Shown here: positions 54,087 through 64,000 of the stretch, in pieces
Layout: the number at the start of each line of letters is the position of its first letter
How positions within the stretch are numbered: position 1 is the first letter of the stretch
Assembly: GCA_029582265.1 (NCBI GenBank)
Contig: CM055822.1
Span: 1,612,001-1,676,000, forward strand
Direction: 5' to 3'
From: Zoroaster sp. YZ-2022
Taxonomy: Eukaryota > Echinodermata > Asteroidea > Forcipulatida > Zoroasteridae
DNA: 64,000 nt
Made by a program: the position numbers and the translations under genes
Notes under the pieces: model-generated
Database searches by the model: none
Seen by the model: only the letters and a program-made list of their open reading frames with translations
Told to the model about the DNA's origin: nothing

Positions 54087-57000
54087 ATGGATTACGATAA
54101 TCCATCAACAATCAGCGACTTTGATGAAAATGACGGTAAGTGTTGCTCGTTTTCAATCCATAATCTGTTCGATATCAGAATTGTTTCTTAGCGCATTCAG
54201 GGTTTTGCTGGTCTTTGAAATCATGGAAATTTCTAGTCTATGAAAATCACTTCCCCAAAAATGATGAACATTATCAAATGAAAAATAGTGCATCACACTA
54301 ACTGATAGCTGCAGTAATACTGTACCCCTTAATTAAGTCTTGTCATTGGGTGGTATCAGAGCTACAGACGTTTACATAGGAAATTTGGAAGATACTGTGG
54401 GGAAATTTGGCTTCTTTTGAATATCTCCTCATACTTTGGAAGCCCACACAGGGCAAAGCAAGAAGAGGTAGAGGTCGGGCTACCTACACCAGTGTACTGC
54501 GGAACGACACAGGCCTTGACAGCATGAACGAACTCAGGACTGCCATGCTGGATAAACTGGTCTGGAGGTGCTATATTCATGGAACCCGAGATGGCATAGG
54601 TTAAGACCAATATACGCCCTCGCTTTAGTAGTAGAATATCTCCTTAAATTCAAAAATTATAGGTGCCTTTCCTCTACACAGAATGAACAGTAGGAACTTC
54701 CTCTGATAGTTGCTATTTAAGGGATGATATAGTATCAGTAGGTATGTGGTAACACGATTATTTAAAACCTCTAGTAAAAATAGCCTGGGAAAGTTTTGTG
54801 GAAAATGACAAAACAAATTGTTTTATGTTTTCATGTTTTACAAGAAATTGCCGGTGGTTCATTTTTATTCAGTGAGTAATTTTTGTTATCACTGCAGAAG
54901 GTGAAGTGCGGTATCCACCCGACAATGGTGGCACCATTATGGATCCAAATAACATGATCCATGCGGGGATGTTGACGTCACTCCTACATCAGGTGTGCTC
55001 AGCCTATGAGAAGAATCCCAACAAGAGGGACAGAATGTTCCATTTGATTTGTCAGCAGTTGACTAAAAATCAGGTATGCTGCTTTTGGATATCTTTGTAA
55101 GGATGTATTAACTGTTTTTTTTTGCTAAATACTAACATGTGAAAGTTTCAGCTTATTTCGTAGCTTATGTGTTACTATAGCTTGGGGCTGTATACTCCAT
55201 AATAATAATAATAATGTGGACTTATATAGCGCACGTATTCACCAAACTGGTGCTCAAGGTGCATTATATTATTACCCCTGCTCATCAGGCGCATAAATCA
55301 TTCCTGAAACCATCTCAGCTCCCTGGGGAGTATGCAGCTCAATTGCTGCCATTTTGGCGCATATAGGGCTAATCAAACACAACAACCAACTCTGCCTCAC
55401 AGGTACCCATTTACCCCTGGGTGGAGAGAAGCATTTATGGTAAAGTGTCTTGCTCAAGTACACAAGCACCATGGTCGCGGTTGGGATTCGAACCCACATT
55501 CTGACGACTCAGCCATCAGAACACAAATCCGATGCACTAAACCACTCGACCATGGCACTCCATGGCACTCCAGGGAGCTGAGAAAGTTTAAGGATTGGTA
55601 TTGGCCCAATGACCAGGGATAATAATGTAAATGCGCCTTGTATTCTTTGGCAATTTGGCGCTCTATAAATCCAGTTATGATGATGATGGTGGTGGGGGTG
55701 GTGGTGGTGGTGATATCATTTCCCTTCTAGAGGATAGTCGAAACGAAACATAGATTGTCAATGCATTGTCAATTTGTTTTTCTCTTTTCATTAACGGCAC
55801 AACATAAGCTGAAATCTTCACAGGTTGGTTATTTAACCCTAACCCTAAGGTATTCTGGCTAGGAACCTTCCTGAATCCTCCAAAGTCCATCAGTGCACTT
55901 TTGGAATCATGCTCTTATCTTCAAAATGCACCATGCGTTTTCGTTGATCTTTCGTATTCAGTACTTATGGCCTGTACTGCTTGCCAGGTAGTAATTTTGC
56001 CCCATTTGAAGAGGTGAAAGTACCAGTTTCCAACAGTGCTGCATTTTTCCAAAAACAGTGCCCCTTGGAGGATTTTGATGGATTTGGAGTGGTTAGGGTT
56101 AATGTACAGTATCTTGATTCTAAGCGAGTAAGCACACTTGTAGTTAGCAGTTTTGTCAACATTATTCCTCGACGTTCTTGAAACGATTCTTTCCAGACTC
56201 TAACCTCCCAAAGCATGATTTCCAGATGTCCAGGCATTCTCCTGATAGCCACAAAGGCAGTACTGATGCGAAGCTGCTTCACAGTTCTTTTCAGAACTAA
56301 TTACTACTCAATTGAGATTCCACATGGTGTCACCGCAATTAGTCTTACTTAAGCACACTTGTAGTTAGCAGTTTTGTCAACATTATTCCTTGGACGTTTT
56401 TTTGTTTTTTTAATTTCTTTCCAGCTTCTACCATCCCAAAGCATGATTGATATGTTCAGCCCCATGCAAATAGCCTACACAAAGGCCTTTGGAGTAATGA
56501 TGCAAACTGCTTCACAGCTTGTTCAAGATATCAACACTGAGGTTAGTGCATTGGTAACCTCATTAACCCTAACTCCCTAGGCCCATTTGCTTACACATAA
56601 CCTGAATCCTTCCTAACTCCCTAGGCCCATTTGTTTACACATAACCTGAATCCTTCCTAACTCTCTAGGCCCATTTGCTTACACATGACCTGAATCCTTC
56701 CTAACTCTCTAGGCCCATTTGTTTACACATAACCTGAATCCTTCCTAACTCCCTAGGCCCATTTGTTTACACATAACCTGAATCCTTCCTAACTCTCTAG
56801 GCCCATTTGTTTATACATAACCTGAATCCTTCCTAACTCCCTAGGCCCATTTGCTTACACATAACCTGAATCCTCAAAAATATAACCTGAATCCTCAAAA
56901 ATTAAGAAACCTTGCAAGTTGCACCCTCGACAGGTAATTCATTGATCAAAATTGATCCTTGCACACAAAACTTGACAACAATCATTGACATGTTTCACAA

Positions 57001-60000
57001 ATTTGGCCATATGGGTTAATCACACGGGCGTGACATAGTGGGCATGGTACAGTGGGCGTGGCATAATGGGCGCGGCTTAGTCTGAAATATATTAGTTCAA
57101 TTACCTTTCGCTGGATGAGGGTAGCAGGCATTTCTGTCCTCTTGGTTTCATTTCTTGGTAGGTATCAGCATTCATCAGCTCGGCTTCAATCCAGGAGGTA
57201 TTATAGCCGACCACGTTGTGATGTTTCAGACCAGCCAGTACCTTGACTTCATTCACCAGCTGTTGATAACACACAAATAAATCAGTCCTAATTCGCTCTC
57301 CGTTCATATCATAGCCTTCTAGCAGTGCAAAATGCACCCAGCGTCTAGCCGAAAGGATACCTTAACCCTAACTCCCTAGGCCCATTTGCTTACACATAAC
57401 CTGAATCCTTCCTAACTCTCTAGGCCCATTTGTTTACACATAACCTGAATCCTTCCTAACTCCCTAGGCCCATTTGTTTACACATAACCTGAATCCTCCC
57501 TAACTCCCTAGGCCCATTTGCTTACACATGACCTGAATCCTTCCTAACTCTCTAGGCCCATTTGTTTACACATAACCTGAATCCTTCCTAACTCCCTAGG
57601 CCCATTTGTTTACACATAACCTGAATCCTTCCTAACTCTCTAGGCCCATTTGTTTATACATAACCTGAATCCTTCCTAACTCCCTAGGCCCATTTGCTTA
57701 CACATAACCTGAATCCTCAAAAATATAACCTGAATCCTCAAAAATTAAGAAACCTTGCAAGTTGCACCCTCGACAGGTAATTCATTGAGCAGCTAATTGA
57801 ATGCGCATTGCACACAAAACTTGACAACAAAACCTGTTTCACAAATTTCCATATGGGTTAATCACACGGGCGTGACATAGTGGGCATGGTACAGTGGGCG
57901 TGGCATAATGGGCGCGGCTTAGTCTGAAATATATTAGTTCAATTACCTTTCGCTGGATGAGGGTAGCAGGCATTTCTGTCCTCTTGGTTTCATTTCTTGG
58001 TAGGTATCAGCATTCATCGGCTCGGCTTCAATCCAGGAGGTATTATAGCCGACCACGTTGTGATGTTTCAGACCAGCCAGTACCTTGACTTCATTCACCA
58101 GCTGTTGATAACACACAAATAAATCAGTCCTAATTCGCTCTCCGTTCATATCATAGCCTTCTAGCAGTGCAAAATGCACCCAGCGTCTAGCCGAAAGGAT
58201 ACCTTAACCCTAACTCCCTAGGCCCATTTGCTTACACATAACCTGAATCCTTCAAAATCCAGTAGTAAAGCAAGCACATGACATGTATGCAGACATGTTT
58301 CTAATCTGTGATACATGTACATGGCCAGGGACCCTCCCTGCATGCATGGAGCAATAAACAGTGTCCACTGACCCAAGCACTGACCTTGCAATCACTACAA
58401 CAAACATGGATGTACATGTACCATGGAAAGGCAAGTATGCCTAATAACCTCAATCCTCCAAAATCCTTCACTTTAATAGCAAAGAGCATGTAGCATGTAA
58501 CCTCAATCCTTCAAAATCCTTCACTTTAGCAAAGAGGATTTTGGAGGATTTGGGAAGGTTAGGATTGTATAGAGTGTACACCTTACGTAAATTACAAAAT
58601 TACTGATTTAATTATAATCAAACATGATGGTGATAGTACCAAACATCCTGAGAAAGTATTTCGTCTGAAATGCTTAAATATTTGTGAGAAAAAGTGAATG
58701 TCTAACAAATTTAAATGGATCAAGGCCTTGATTCATTTCCACTCTAGAATGAATGCACAAAATCTGAATGCATGTTCACTGTTTTTTTTCAATGACACTA
58801 CAAAATGAGCTAAAAAATTTTACATGTTGGTTTCTGTACATCTCTCTTGATTCTTATAAAGTATGGATGCATGTACAGACATTGGTTGGTTTCTGTACAT
58901 CTCTCTTGATTCTTATAAAGTATGGATACATTTACAGACATTGGTTGGTTTCTGTACATCTCTCTTGATTCTTATAAAGTATGGATACATTTACAGACAT
59001 CGGTTGGTTTCTGTACATCTCTCTTGATTCTTATCAAGTATGGATGCATTTACAGACATCGGTTGGTTTCTGTACATGTCTCTTGATTCTTATAAAGTAT
59101 GGATGCATTTAAAAACATTGGTTGGTTTCTATACATATATCTTGATTCTTATAAAGTATGGATGCATTTACAGACATCGGTTGGTTTCTGTATATCTCTC
59201 TTGATTCTTATAAAGTATGGATGCATTTACAGGCATTGGTTGGTTTCTGTACATATCTCTTGATTCTTATAAAGTATGGATGCATGTACAGACATTGGTT
59301 GGTTTCTGTACATCTGTCTTGATTCTTATAAAGTATGGATGCATTTACAGACATTGGTTGGTTTCTGTACATATCTCTTGATTCTTATAAAGTATGGATG
59401 CATTTACAGACATTGGTTGGTTTCTGTACATCTCTCTTGATTCTTATAAAGTATGGATGCATTTACAGACATTGGTTGGTTTCTGTACATATCTCTTGAT
59501 TCTTATAAAGTATGGATGCATTTACAGACATTGGTTGGTTTCTGTACATCTCTCTTGATTCTTATAAAGTATGGATGCATTTACAGACATTGGTTGGTTT
59601 CTGTACATACATGTGGAGTGTCGTGGCCGAGCGGTCTAGCGCACCGAACTCAAGTTCTGGTGTTGCCAGCAGCAGGGTGTGGGTTCGAGACCCGGTCGTG
59701 ACACTTGTGTCCTTGAGCAAGGTACTTAACCATAATTGCTTCGTCCTTCGGATGGGACGTAAAGCCGTAGGTCCCGTGTGTTGTATAATGCACGTAAAGT
59801 GGATTGTCGTGCGGTCTAGCGCACTGAACTCAAGTTCTGGTGTTGCCAGCAGCAGAGTGTGGGTTCGAGCCCCGGCCGTGACACCTGTGTCCTTGAGCAA
59901 GACACTTAACCATAATTGCTTCTCTCCACCCAGGGGTTAAATGGGTACCTGTGAAGGCAGAGATGGTTTGCTCTATGCGCTAGAAATGGCAGCAATTGAG

Positions 60001-62282
60001 CTGTATATTCCCCAGGGAGCTGAGATGGTTTCAGGAATGATTTATGAGCCTTATGAGCCTTATGAGCAGGGATAATAATATAATGCGCCTTGAGCGCCAC
60101 TTAGTTGGTGGATACGTGCGCTATATAAAGTATGGATGGACATTGGTTGGTTTCTGTACATCTCTCTTGATTCTTATAAAGTATGGATGCATTTACAGAC
60201 ATTGGTTGGTTTCTGTACATCTCTCTGGATTCTTATAAAGTATGGATGCATTTACAGACATTGGTTGGTTTCTGTACATATTGGTTGGTTTCTGTACATA
60301 TCTCTTGATTCTTATAAAGTATGGATGCATTTACAGACATTGGTTGGTTTCTGTACATCTCTCTTGATTCTTATAAAGTATGGATGCATTTACAGACGTC
60401 TTACTAATATTATACAATTCCTTTTAATAAGCATACAGTGTATGTTTGCAATGTTCTTTCACACAGACTCATTTGCGATCACTGCCATCTACAGATCGTG
60501 AAAGGACGGCTGTATTACTACAATTTCAAAGTTTGGTGCGCGTACCTCAGATTACTCCAGAGGAGATTATCAACAGTCGCAGATCACGCTACAGCACAGA
60601 CTTCAAGGAGATGTATACACTAGGCAAGGGAGGCTTTGGTAAAGTCTACAAGGTTAGTTGTTTGTGAGAGAAACACCGACGCGGTAATTGTTAATGGTAT
60701 CATTATGTGTGCCAAAAAAGTGCAACATTCAGATAAGAAATAATTAAAACTGTTTAATGTTTTTTCTTCAATGAAATTATATTTTACAATAAAGCCTGAG
60801 TATTTCTCAATCCACCCCTTTTTATCCCATCCCATTTGGGTCCCTAGATCCAGAAATACAATCAATTAACCCTCCTACTATTGATGCACTAGTGGAAAGT
60901 TGCTGTAGAGGTCAAAACCAGTCAACTGCCTGTATTGACTGTTGACCCAAATGTGCACAGAGGGGCATTTTTGACTGGTTTTTACTTTCATTTTGACCAC
61001 CCTGAACAATACCAGACAATGCTTTTACCAGTCAAAAACAGTGGACTCATTTTGACCAGTAAATGTACTTACTACACGTAAAGTTTGACAGTGTTTGACT
61101 TTTAAGTGCACCAGATATACCTTGGGAAGTATTTCAACATTTTGACTGATTTTGACCCTTGTAGTAGTAGGAGGGGTAAGTGAAAGGGTGTAAATTTTAC
61201 TTGGGCCACTCTCGCTTGATGCCAGAAACATAAGTAATACTTTTACCTTGTATTTCATTATTTATAACATAAAGAAGACATAATGTATTTATTGATGTGC
61301 GCTTTACTTGTAAATATCTACAAAGATTGTTATTTTATATCTGTGTAAATAACACAAAAGTGTGCAATATCTTTAATTTACCTGAAATGGACTTATAAAT
61401 TATTTTCTCACAAAAGTATTATTTCAGCAAAAAATGCAACTCACCATGTGAATATCATTGAGATAAGGGATCAGTAGATCATATTGTTATGTTATACATG
61501 TATTGAAAAGAAAAGAAAATATTGATTAACATTGATCATGTGTGCATTCATTTACTTCCACAGCCATGACAGCATTCACATCCCTGATAAGGTTCCCAAC
61601 ACACAGAGAGGCCCAGCGAGAATTTGACATGCTTCCGCAATTTTGCTCTAGTTTCCTTAAAAAAACATCGGAATGTTTCATGTAGCTAAGAAAGTTTGAT
61701 GTAGCTAAGAAACTGTTCTACTTATGACATTACACCGGGTTTCCATCAAAGTGTTTTTTGCCTTTCAAAAAATTTTTTTTGTCAATGTTACACTTTATTT
61801 GGCACACTCTGTAATTCTTTTAATGAAACTAAGGATTCCTAAAATATTGTAGCTCGTAAGCATGAGGAAAACTATGATGTGAAGACAAAGAAATGTTCAG
61901 TTTAAGATGTGGGAGGAACACCCAAGACAAATAATTGAGGGAAACCCATGTTATCAGGTAGGGACGGAAAAACCAATCCAGATGTCCGGTCTGGTCTGAG
62001 TGGGATTCGAACCTGGGTCCACAGAGGTGAAAGTGATAGGGTAAGGGATGGAGGGGGAGGGGGACTGAGGTTGTCGGCACCACAGTAGTACCTTCTTGGG
62101 CTACATGCTAATGGACGCTTTATATCCCATATCCCCCCCCATATACTAAAAAAATGAAAAATATTACACAAAATCTGAAATGTCAACCTTTTTGTATTTA
62201 GGTATACAGCAAATTAGACGGGCAGCATTATGCAATCAAGAAGATCAAACTGAAACATGCAAGCATTGACAAGTCATACAGG
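54087..62282 (+). CDS. EIF2AK1: eIF2-alpha kinase of HRI type, 5' five coding exons (gene continues off right edge)
   Basis: Exons 54087-54135, 54898-55073, 56425-56541, 60467-60652 and 62202-62282 give 203 residues with phases 1, 0, 0, 0, 0. The ATG at 54087 has an in-frame TGA 18 bases upstream. The N-terminal region (HAGMLTSLLHQVCSAYEKNP, FHLICQQLTKNQ) matches the haem-sensing N-terminal domain layout of HRI. Exon 4 ends in the ATP-binding loop LGKGGFGKVYK. Exon 5 has the lysine motif HYAIKKIKLKH after KLDGQ. In HRI this continues with EVKVLAGL, which is not found on the plus strand before 64000 but occurs twice inverted in intron 3. HRI phosphorylates eIF2-alpha under haem, oxidative or mitochondrial stress (family knowledge). 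The kinase lobe remainder is outside the window. PERK and other family members fit less well. Confidence 0.88.
54438..54604 (+). mobile_element. C-terminal fragment of a LINE reverse transcriptase protein
   Basis: The frame reads QGKARRGRGRATYTSVLRND, then TGLDSMNELRTAMLDKLVWR. The pattern (K)RGRGR..TYV..L..DTGL...EL..AM.DR..WR is the tail of non-LTR endonuclease/reverse transcriptase proteins (RTE/craack-like). Short and isolated in EIF2AK1 intron 1. Confidence 0.7.
55173..55680 (+). mobile_element. tRNA-derived SINE split by another SINE
   Basis: The outer SINE, plus strand, reads GGGGCTGTATACTCC ... AGGGAGCTGAGAAAGTTTAA ... GGCGCTCTATAAATCCAG, the same variant as 28831-29187, 5' truncated. 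Inside it at about 55198-55570 is a type I SINE on the minus strand with ATA start, B box GGGATTCGAACCC on this strand, and an end repeat CATGGCACTCC. A GGT microsatellite follows. Confidence 0.8.
55833..56102 (+). mobile_element. TTAA element family D, copy 4
   Basis: TTAACCCTAACCCTAAGG on the left and GAGTGGTTAGGGTTAA on the right, 270 bp, in EIF2AK1 intron 2. Confidence 0.8.
56127..56282 (+). pseudogene. Decayed tandem copy of EIF2AK1 exon 3 with its acceptor
   Basis: AAGCACACTTGTAGTTAGCA plus GTTTTGTCAACATTATTCCT and a TTCTTTCCAG acceptor are repeated 220 bases downstream before the true exon 3. The exon part keeps CCCAAAGCATGAT and GCTGCTTCACAG but has lost the middle and its frame. A piece of family F (56283-56347) separates it from the intact copy. 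Confidence 0.8.
56283..56347. repeat. Repeat family F fragment between exon 3 copies
   Basis: TTCTTTTCAGAACTAATTAC ... CATGGTGTCACCGCAATTAG, the right arm of the 44070 palindrome family. Confidence 0.75.
57105..57259 (-). pseudogene. Inverted EIF2AK1-like exon, copy 1
   Basis: On the minus strand an AG acceptor (TGTTATCAACAG) precedes 155 bases reading LVNEVKVLAGLKHHNVVGYN and then TSWIEAELMNADTYQEM, followed by a GTAATTG donor. EVKVLAGL..H.N.VGY.T.WIE is the HRI segment directly after the lysine motif, and the entry phase (0) fits the end of exon 5 at 62282. It lies in intron 3 of the same gene in the opposite orientation. The frame is intact. Confidence 0.8.
57947..58101 (-). pseudogene. 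Inverted EIF2AK1-like exon, copy 2
   Basis: Identical in layout to the block at 57105-57259, offset by exactly 842 bases, with one residue change (Leu to Pro after IEAE). Both splice borders and the open frame are kept. Confidence 0.8.
58204..58570 (+). mobile_element. TTAA element family H, copy 6
   Basis: TTAACCCTAACTCCCTAGG start, a single 44-base unit, the complete body (ACATGTACATGGCCAGGGAC as in the LTR empty site), and a worn right end GGAAGGTTAGGATTG without TTAA. Confidence 0.75.
58828..60400. repeat. 59-bp minisatellite in EIF2AK1 intron 3, interrupted by a SINE
   Basis: The unit is ACATTGGTTGGTTTCTGTAC plus ATCTCTCTTGATTCTTATAA plus AGTATGGATGCATTTACAG. About 13 copies lie before and 4-5 after the SINE at 59612-60128. 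Open frames over it are artefacts (59 is not a multiple of 3, so frames rotate). Confidence 0.9.
59612..60128 (+). mobile_element. Composite SINE with two tRNA-like heads inside the minisatellite
   Basis: The first head at 59614-59702 (GTGTCGTGGCCGAGCGGTCT, GGTTCGAGACCC) continues into the type II body (GTCCTTCGGATGGGACGTAA). A second head at about 59800-59882 (GTCGTGCGGTCTAGCGCACT, GGTTCGAGCCCC) continues into the type I body and GCGCTATATAAAG. Either a type I SINE inserted in a type II one, or a dimer. Confidence 0.75.
60866..61178 (+). mobile_element. TTAA element family A, copy 6
   Basis: TTAACCCTCCTACTATTGA ... GTAGTAGTAGGAGGGGTAA. The right end is worn. In EIF2AK1 intron 4. 61179-61904 has nothing recognisable. 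Confidence 0.78.
61905..62070 (-). mobile_element. Possible second tRNA-derived SINE family
   Basis: GTGGGATTCGAACCTGGGTC is an inverted B box (GGTTCGAATCCC type). The preceding GTGGGAGGAACACCCAAGAC is shared with 30748-30790 (GGGAGGACCACCCAAGACAA). The A box is not clear. Confidence 0.45.
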
Positions 62283-62298
62283 GTAAGTCAGATACCCC

Positions 62299-62645
62299 GG
62301 TGTGCCATGGTCGAGCGGTTTGGTGCATCGGATTTGTGTTCAGATGGCTGAGTCGTCAGCATGTGGGTTCGAATCCCGAACCGCGACCGTGGTACTTGTG
62401 TCCTCGAGCAAACACTTTACCATAGTTGCTTCTCTCCACCCAGGGGTAAATGGGTACCTGTGAGGGCAGAGTTGGTTGTTGTGTTTGATTAGCCCTATAT
62501 GCACCGAAATGGCAGCAATTGAGCTGTATACTCCCTTGGGAGCTGAGATGGTTTCAGGAATGATTTATGTGCCTGATGAGCAGGGGGTAATAATGTAATG
62601 CACCTTGAGCACCAGTTTGGTGGATACGTGCGCTATATAAGTCCA

Positions 62646-62677
<32 letters not shown>
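62299..62677 (+). mobile_element. tRNA-derived SINE (type I) just downstream of EIF2AK1 exon 5
   Basis: GTGCCATGGTCGAGCGGTTT head, GGTTCGAATCCC, body, GCGCTATATAAGTCCACA and ATT tail. It begins about 16 bases after the GTAAGT donor at 62283. Confidence 0.87.
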
Positions 62678-62678
<1 letters not shown>

Positions 62679-62714
62679 ATGTTCCTTTAAATATTTATAT
62701 TCATGTTCACACTT

Positions 62715-63106
62715 AAAGGGGCAGTATCGTCATGATAAACAGGGCATGGAATCAGAGTGTTTGTTTTAGATTAACTCAGTGACTGAAAATAATATTCCAC
62801 AAGATAAGTTCATATTACCATTGCTGCTGCATAAATGAGCCAGTAATTTGCAGTCATTCGATTCCATGCCCTGTTGAAAGTCTGCTCTGATCGCGACGAT
62901 ACTGCCCCTTTAAGGGGACAATATTGTCACAAACGGAGACTGTCAACAGGGCATAAAATCGGTGTCCCAGTTTAAGATGAACAGAGTGATTTAAAATTGC
63001 TGGCTATTTTATGCAGCAGCAACGGTGATATGAGCTTATGAGTTAATCTAAAAGTAGCACTGAGATTCCATGCCCTGTTGATCGTGACGAGGTTGTCCCT
63101 TTAAAG
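62715..63106. mobile_element. Family C hairpin elements, two in tandem
   Basis: 62715-62904: TTAAAGGGGCAGTATCGTCA ... GACGATACTGCCCCTTTAA. 62905-63106: GGGGACAATATTGTCAC ... GTGACGAGGTTGTCCCTTTAA. Both contain CAGGGCATGGAAT / ATTCCATGCCCTGTTGA inverted pairs. Related to 10083-10313. Confidence 0.7.
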
Positions 63107-63183
63107 GAAAGGTACAACAAACTTGGTCATGTTAGCACAACTACTTGTAAGAGGGTGTTCCCTCTCTTTGAAGTAAATTTCAC

Positions 63184-63493
63184 TTAACCCTAACCCTCCA
63201 GGGTATTTTGGTTAGAAACCCTGCCAGACGCATCAGATTGCATCGTTTGTCAAAGTGACTTGGCTGCCCAGTGCAGCAAGATCCATCTGGTCACAAATCT
63301 CAAGGCCGAACTGCCTCAGAGTCTGTGGTCACCAAACACAGCAGGATACAACTCTGGCATTGTTCAATGGGACCAGCTCTCAATAGCCTCAGACTTGGCT
63401 GCTTATGCACTGGTGTTGACAGCTGAATGCATCAAAGTGCACCAGACTTTTCCACCTGATGCACTGTGCTGCGTCTGGCAGGGTTAGGGTTAA
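63184..63493 (+). mobile_element. TTAA element family G, copy 3 (310 bp)
   Basis: TTAACCCTAACCCTCCAGGG ... GGCAGGGTTAGGGTTAA, in EIF2AK1 intron 5. Differs from copy 1 by a handful of bases. Confidence 0.85.
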
Positions 63494-63621
63494 ACAGGTT
63501 TTATAAGCAGTTTCATAAGTATAATTATAAGAAGTCAATTTTTCTTGTTCTGAGATATTGCTTGTTGGTGGGTGCATGCTGTATTGTTAAACAATCACAA
63601 AGTCAAGTGCAGTCATCATCA

Positions 63622-64000
63622 TTAACCCTAACCTTCCCAAATCCTCCAAAATCCTCTTTGTTAAAGTGAAGGATTTTGGAGAATTGAGGTTATTAGGCAT
63701 ACTTGCCTTTCCATGGTACATGTACATCCATATTTGTTCGTCTATGGTATCTTCACAGAACTCTGCCAACGCTATACAGGGAGTTTACCACAGGATAAAA
63801 ACCTATTATGGGGGCATAATACTTAATAGTCACAAGTGACAAAAGACAACGGTGAGGGTGAGGTTCGTTATCACTTGTGGCATTTATTAACCTAACCTTC
63901 CCAAATCCTCCAAAATTCTCTTTACAAAAGTGAAGGATTTTGGAGGATTGTGGTTATTAGGCATACTTGCCTTTCCATGATACATGTACATCCATGTTTG
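63622..64000 (-). mobile_element. TTAA element family H, two inverted partial copies
   Basis: TTAACCCTAACCTTCCCAAA at 63622 starts the reversed right end of family H and runs to about 63740 (CCATGGTACATGTACATCCA). A second start, TTAACCTAACCTTCCCAAAT at 63887, runs off the window. Between them are about 140 bases of unrelated sequence. Confidence 0.68.

Larger units (their letters stand above)
56563..58203. mobile_element. Two tandem units, each family H 44-bp repeats plus an inverted EIF2AK1-like exon
   Basis: Unit 1 is 56563-57361 and unit 2 is 57362-58203 (842 bp). Each starts TTAACCCTAACTCCCTAGG, has about 7-8 copies of the 44-base family H repeat, then TATAACCTGAATCCTCAAAA, about 200 bp with GGGCGTGACATAGTGGGC, and the exon-like block on the minus strand. 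A third family H start follows at 58204. The two units are nearly identical, so the duplication is recent. Confidence 0.8.

Noticed and set aside
28831..62677. Functional tRNA-Ser/Leu genes (GCCGAGCGGTCT ... GGTTCGAATCCC)
   Set aside because: All are followed by the same non-tRNA body and ATT or CAAA tails and lack a proper acceptor stem closure, so they are SINE heads.

Overview
This is a window of an intron-rich animal nuclear genome. It carries four recognisable conserved genes broken by long introns that are packed with transposons, minisatellites and tRNA-derived SINEs. The gene sequences, the CsRn1-type LTR element, the Merlin and hAT elements and the SINEs with ATT tails all suit a marine invertebrate. 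A deuterostome such as an echinoderm is my best guess, but nothing here names the species.

Host genes, left to right: (1) a ZC3H18-like CCCH zinc-finger gene on the minus strand, with coding exons at 13846-15570, 9813-9954 and 604-689, continuing off the left edge; (2) a complete Rieske iron-sulfur protein gene (UQCRFS1) on the plus strand, exons 17855-18065, 20456-20724 and 22741-23079, 272 residues; (3) a complete NEDD8-activating enzyme regulatory subunit gene (NAE1) on the minus strand, 14 exons from 49203 down to 28647, 537 residues, with all exon phases adding up; (4) the 5' half of an eIF2-alpha kinase gene of the HRI type (EIF2AK1) on the plus strand, exons at 54087, 54898, 56425, 60467 and 62202, running off the right edge. 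A CpG-rich open frame at 49699-49968, head to head with NAE1, may be the first exon of a gene I could not identify. ZC3H18 and UQCRFS1 are also divergent. UQCRFS1 and NAE1 converge.

Mobile DNA: a 5.6-kb Ty3-type LTR retrotransposon (3000-8619) lies in a ZC3H18 intron. It has near-identical LTRs, a tRNA-Trp-type primer site, a CsRn1-type Gag finger and, unusually, an SGNH-hydrolase-like reading frame ahead of gag. A Merlin DNA transposon (45301-48801) in NAE1 intron 1 shares both ends with three short elements elsewhere in the window. Several hAT-type elements have exact 8-bp target duplications. The dominant class is a set of at least six families of TTAA-flanked elements whose ends begin CCCTAAC or CCCTCC (telomere-like in several families). 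One nested insertion with an empty-site comparison shows TTAA to be the target. Their interiors consist of family-specific short words repeated in both orientations, and one family has grown internal 44-bp tandem arrays.

The points most worth checking are the SGNH frame in the LTR element, the TTAA/telomere-like element set, the Merlin parent and its short derivatives, and two inverted copies of what looks like exon 6 of EIF2AK1 inside intron 3 of the same gene. Assembly error is a live alternative for the last of these.
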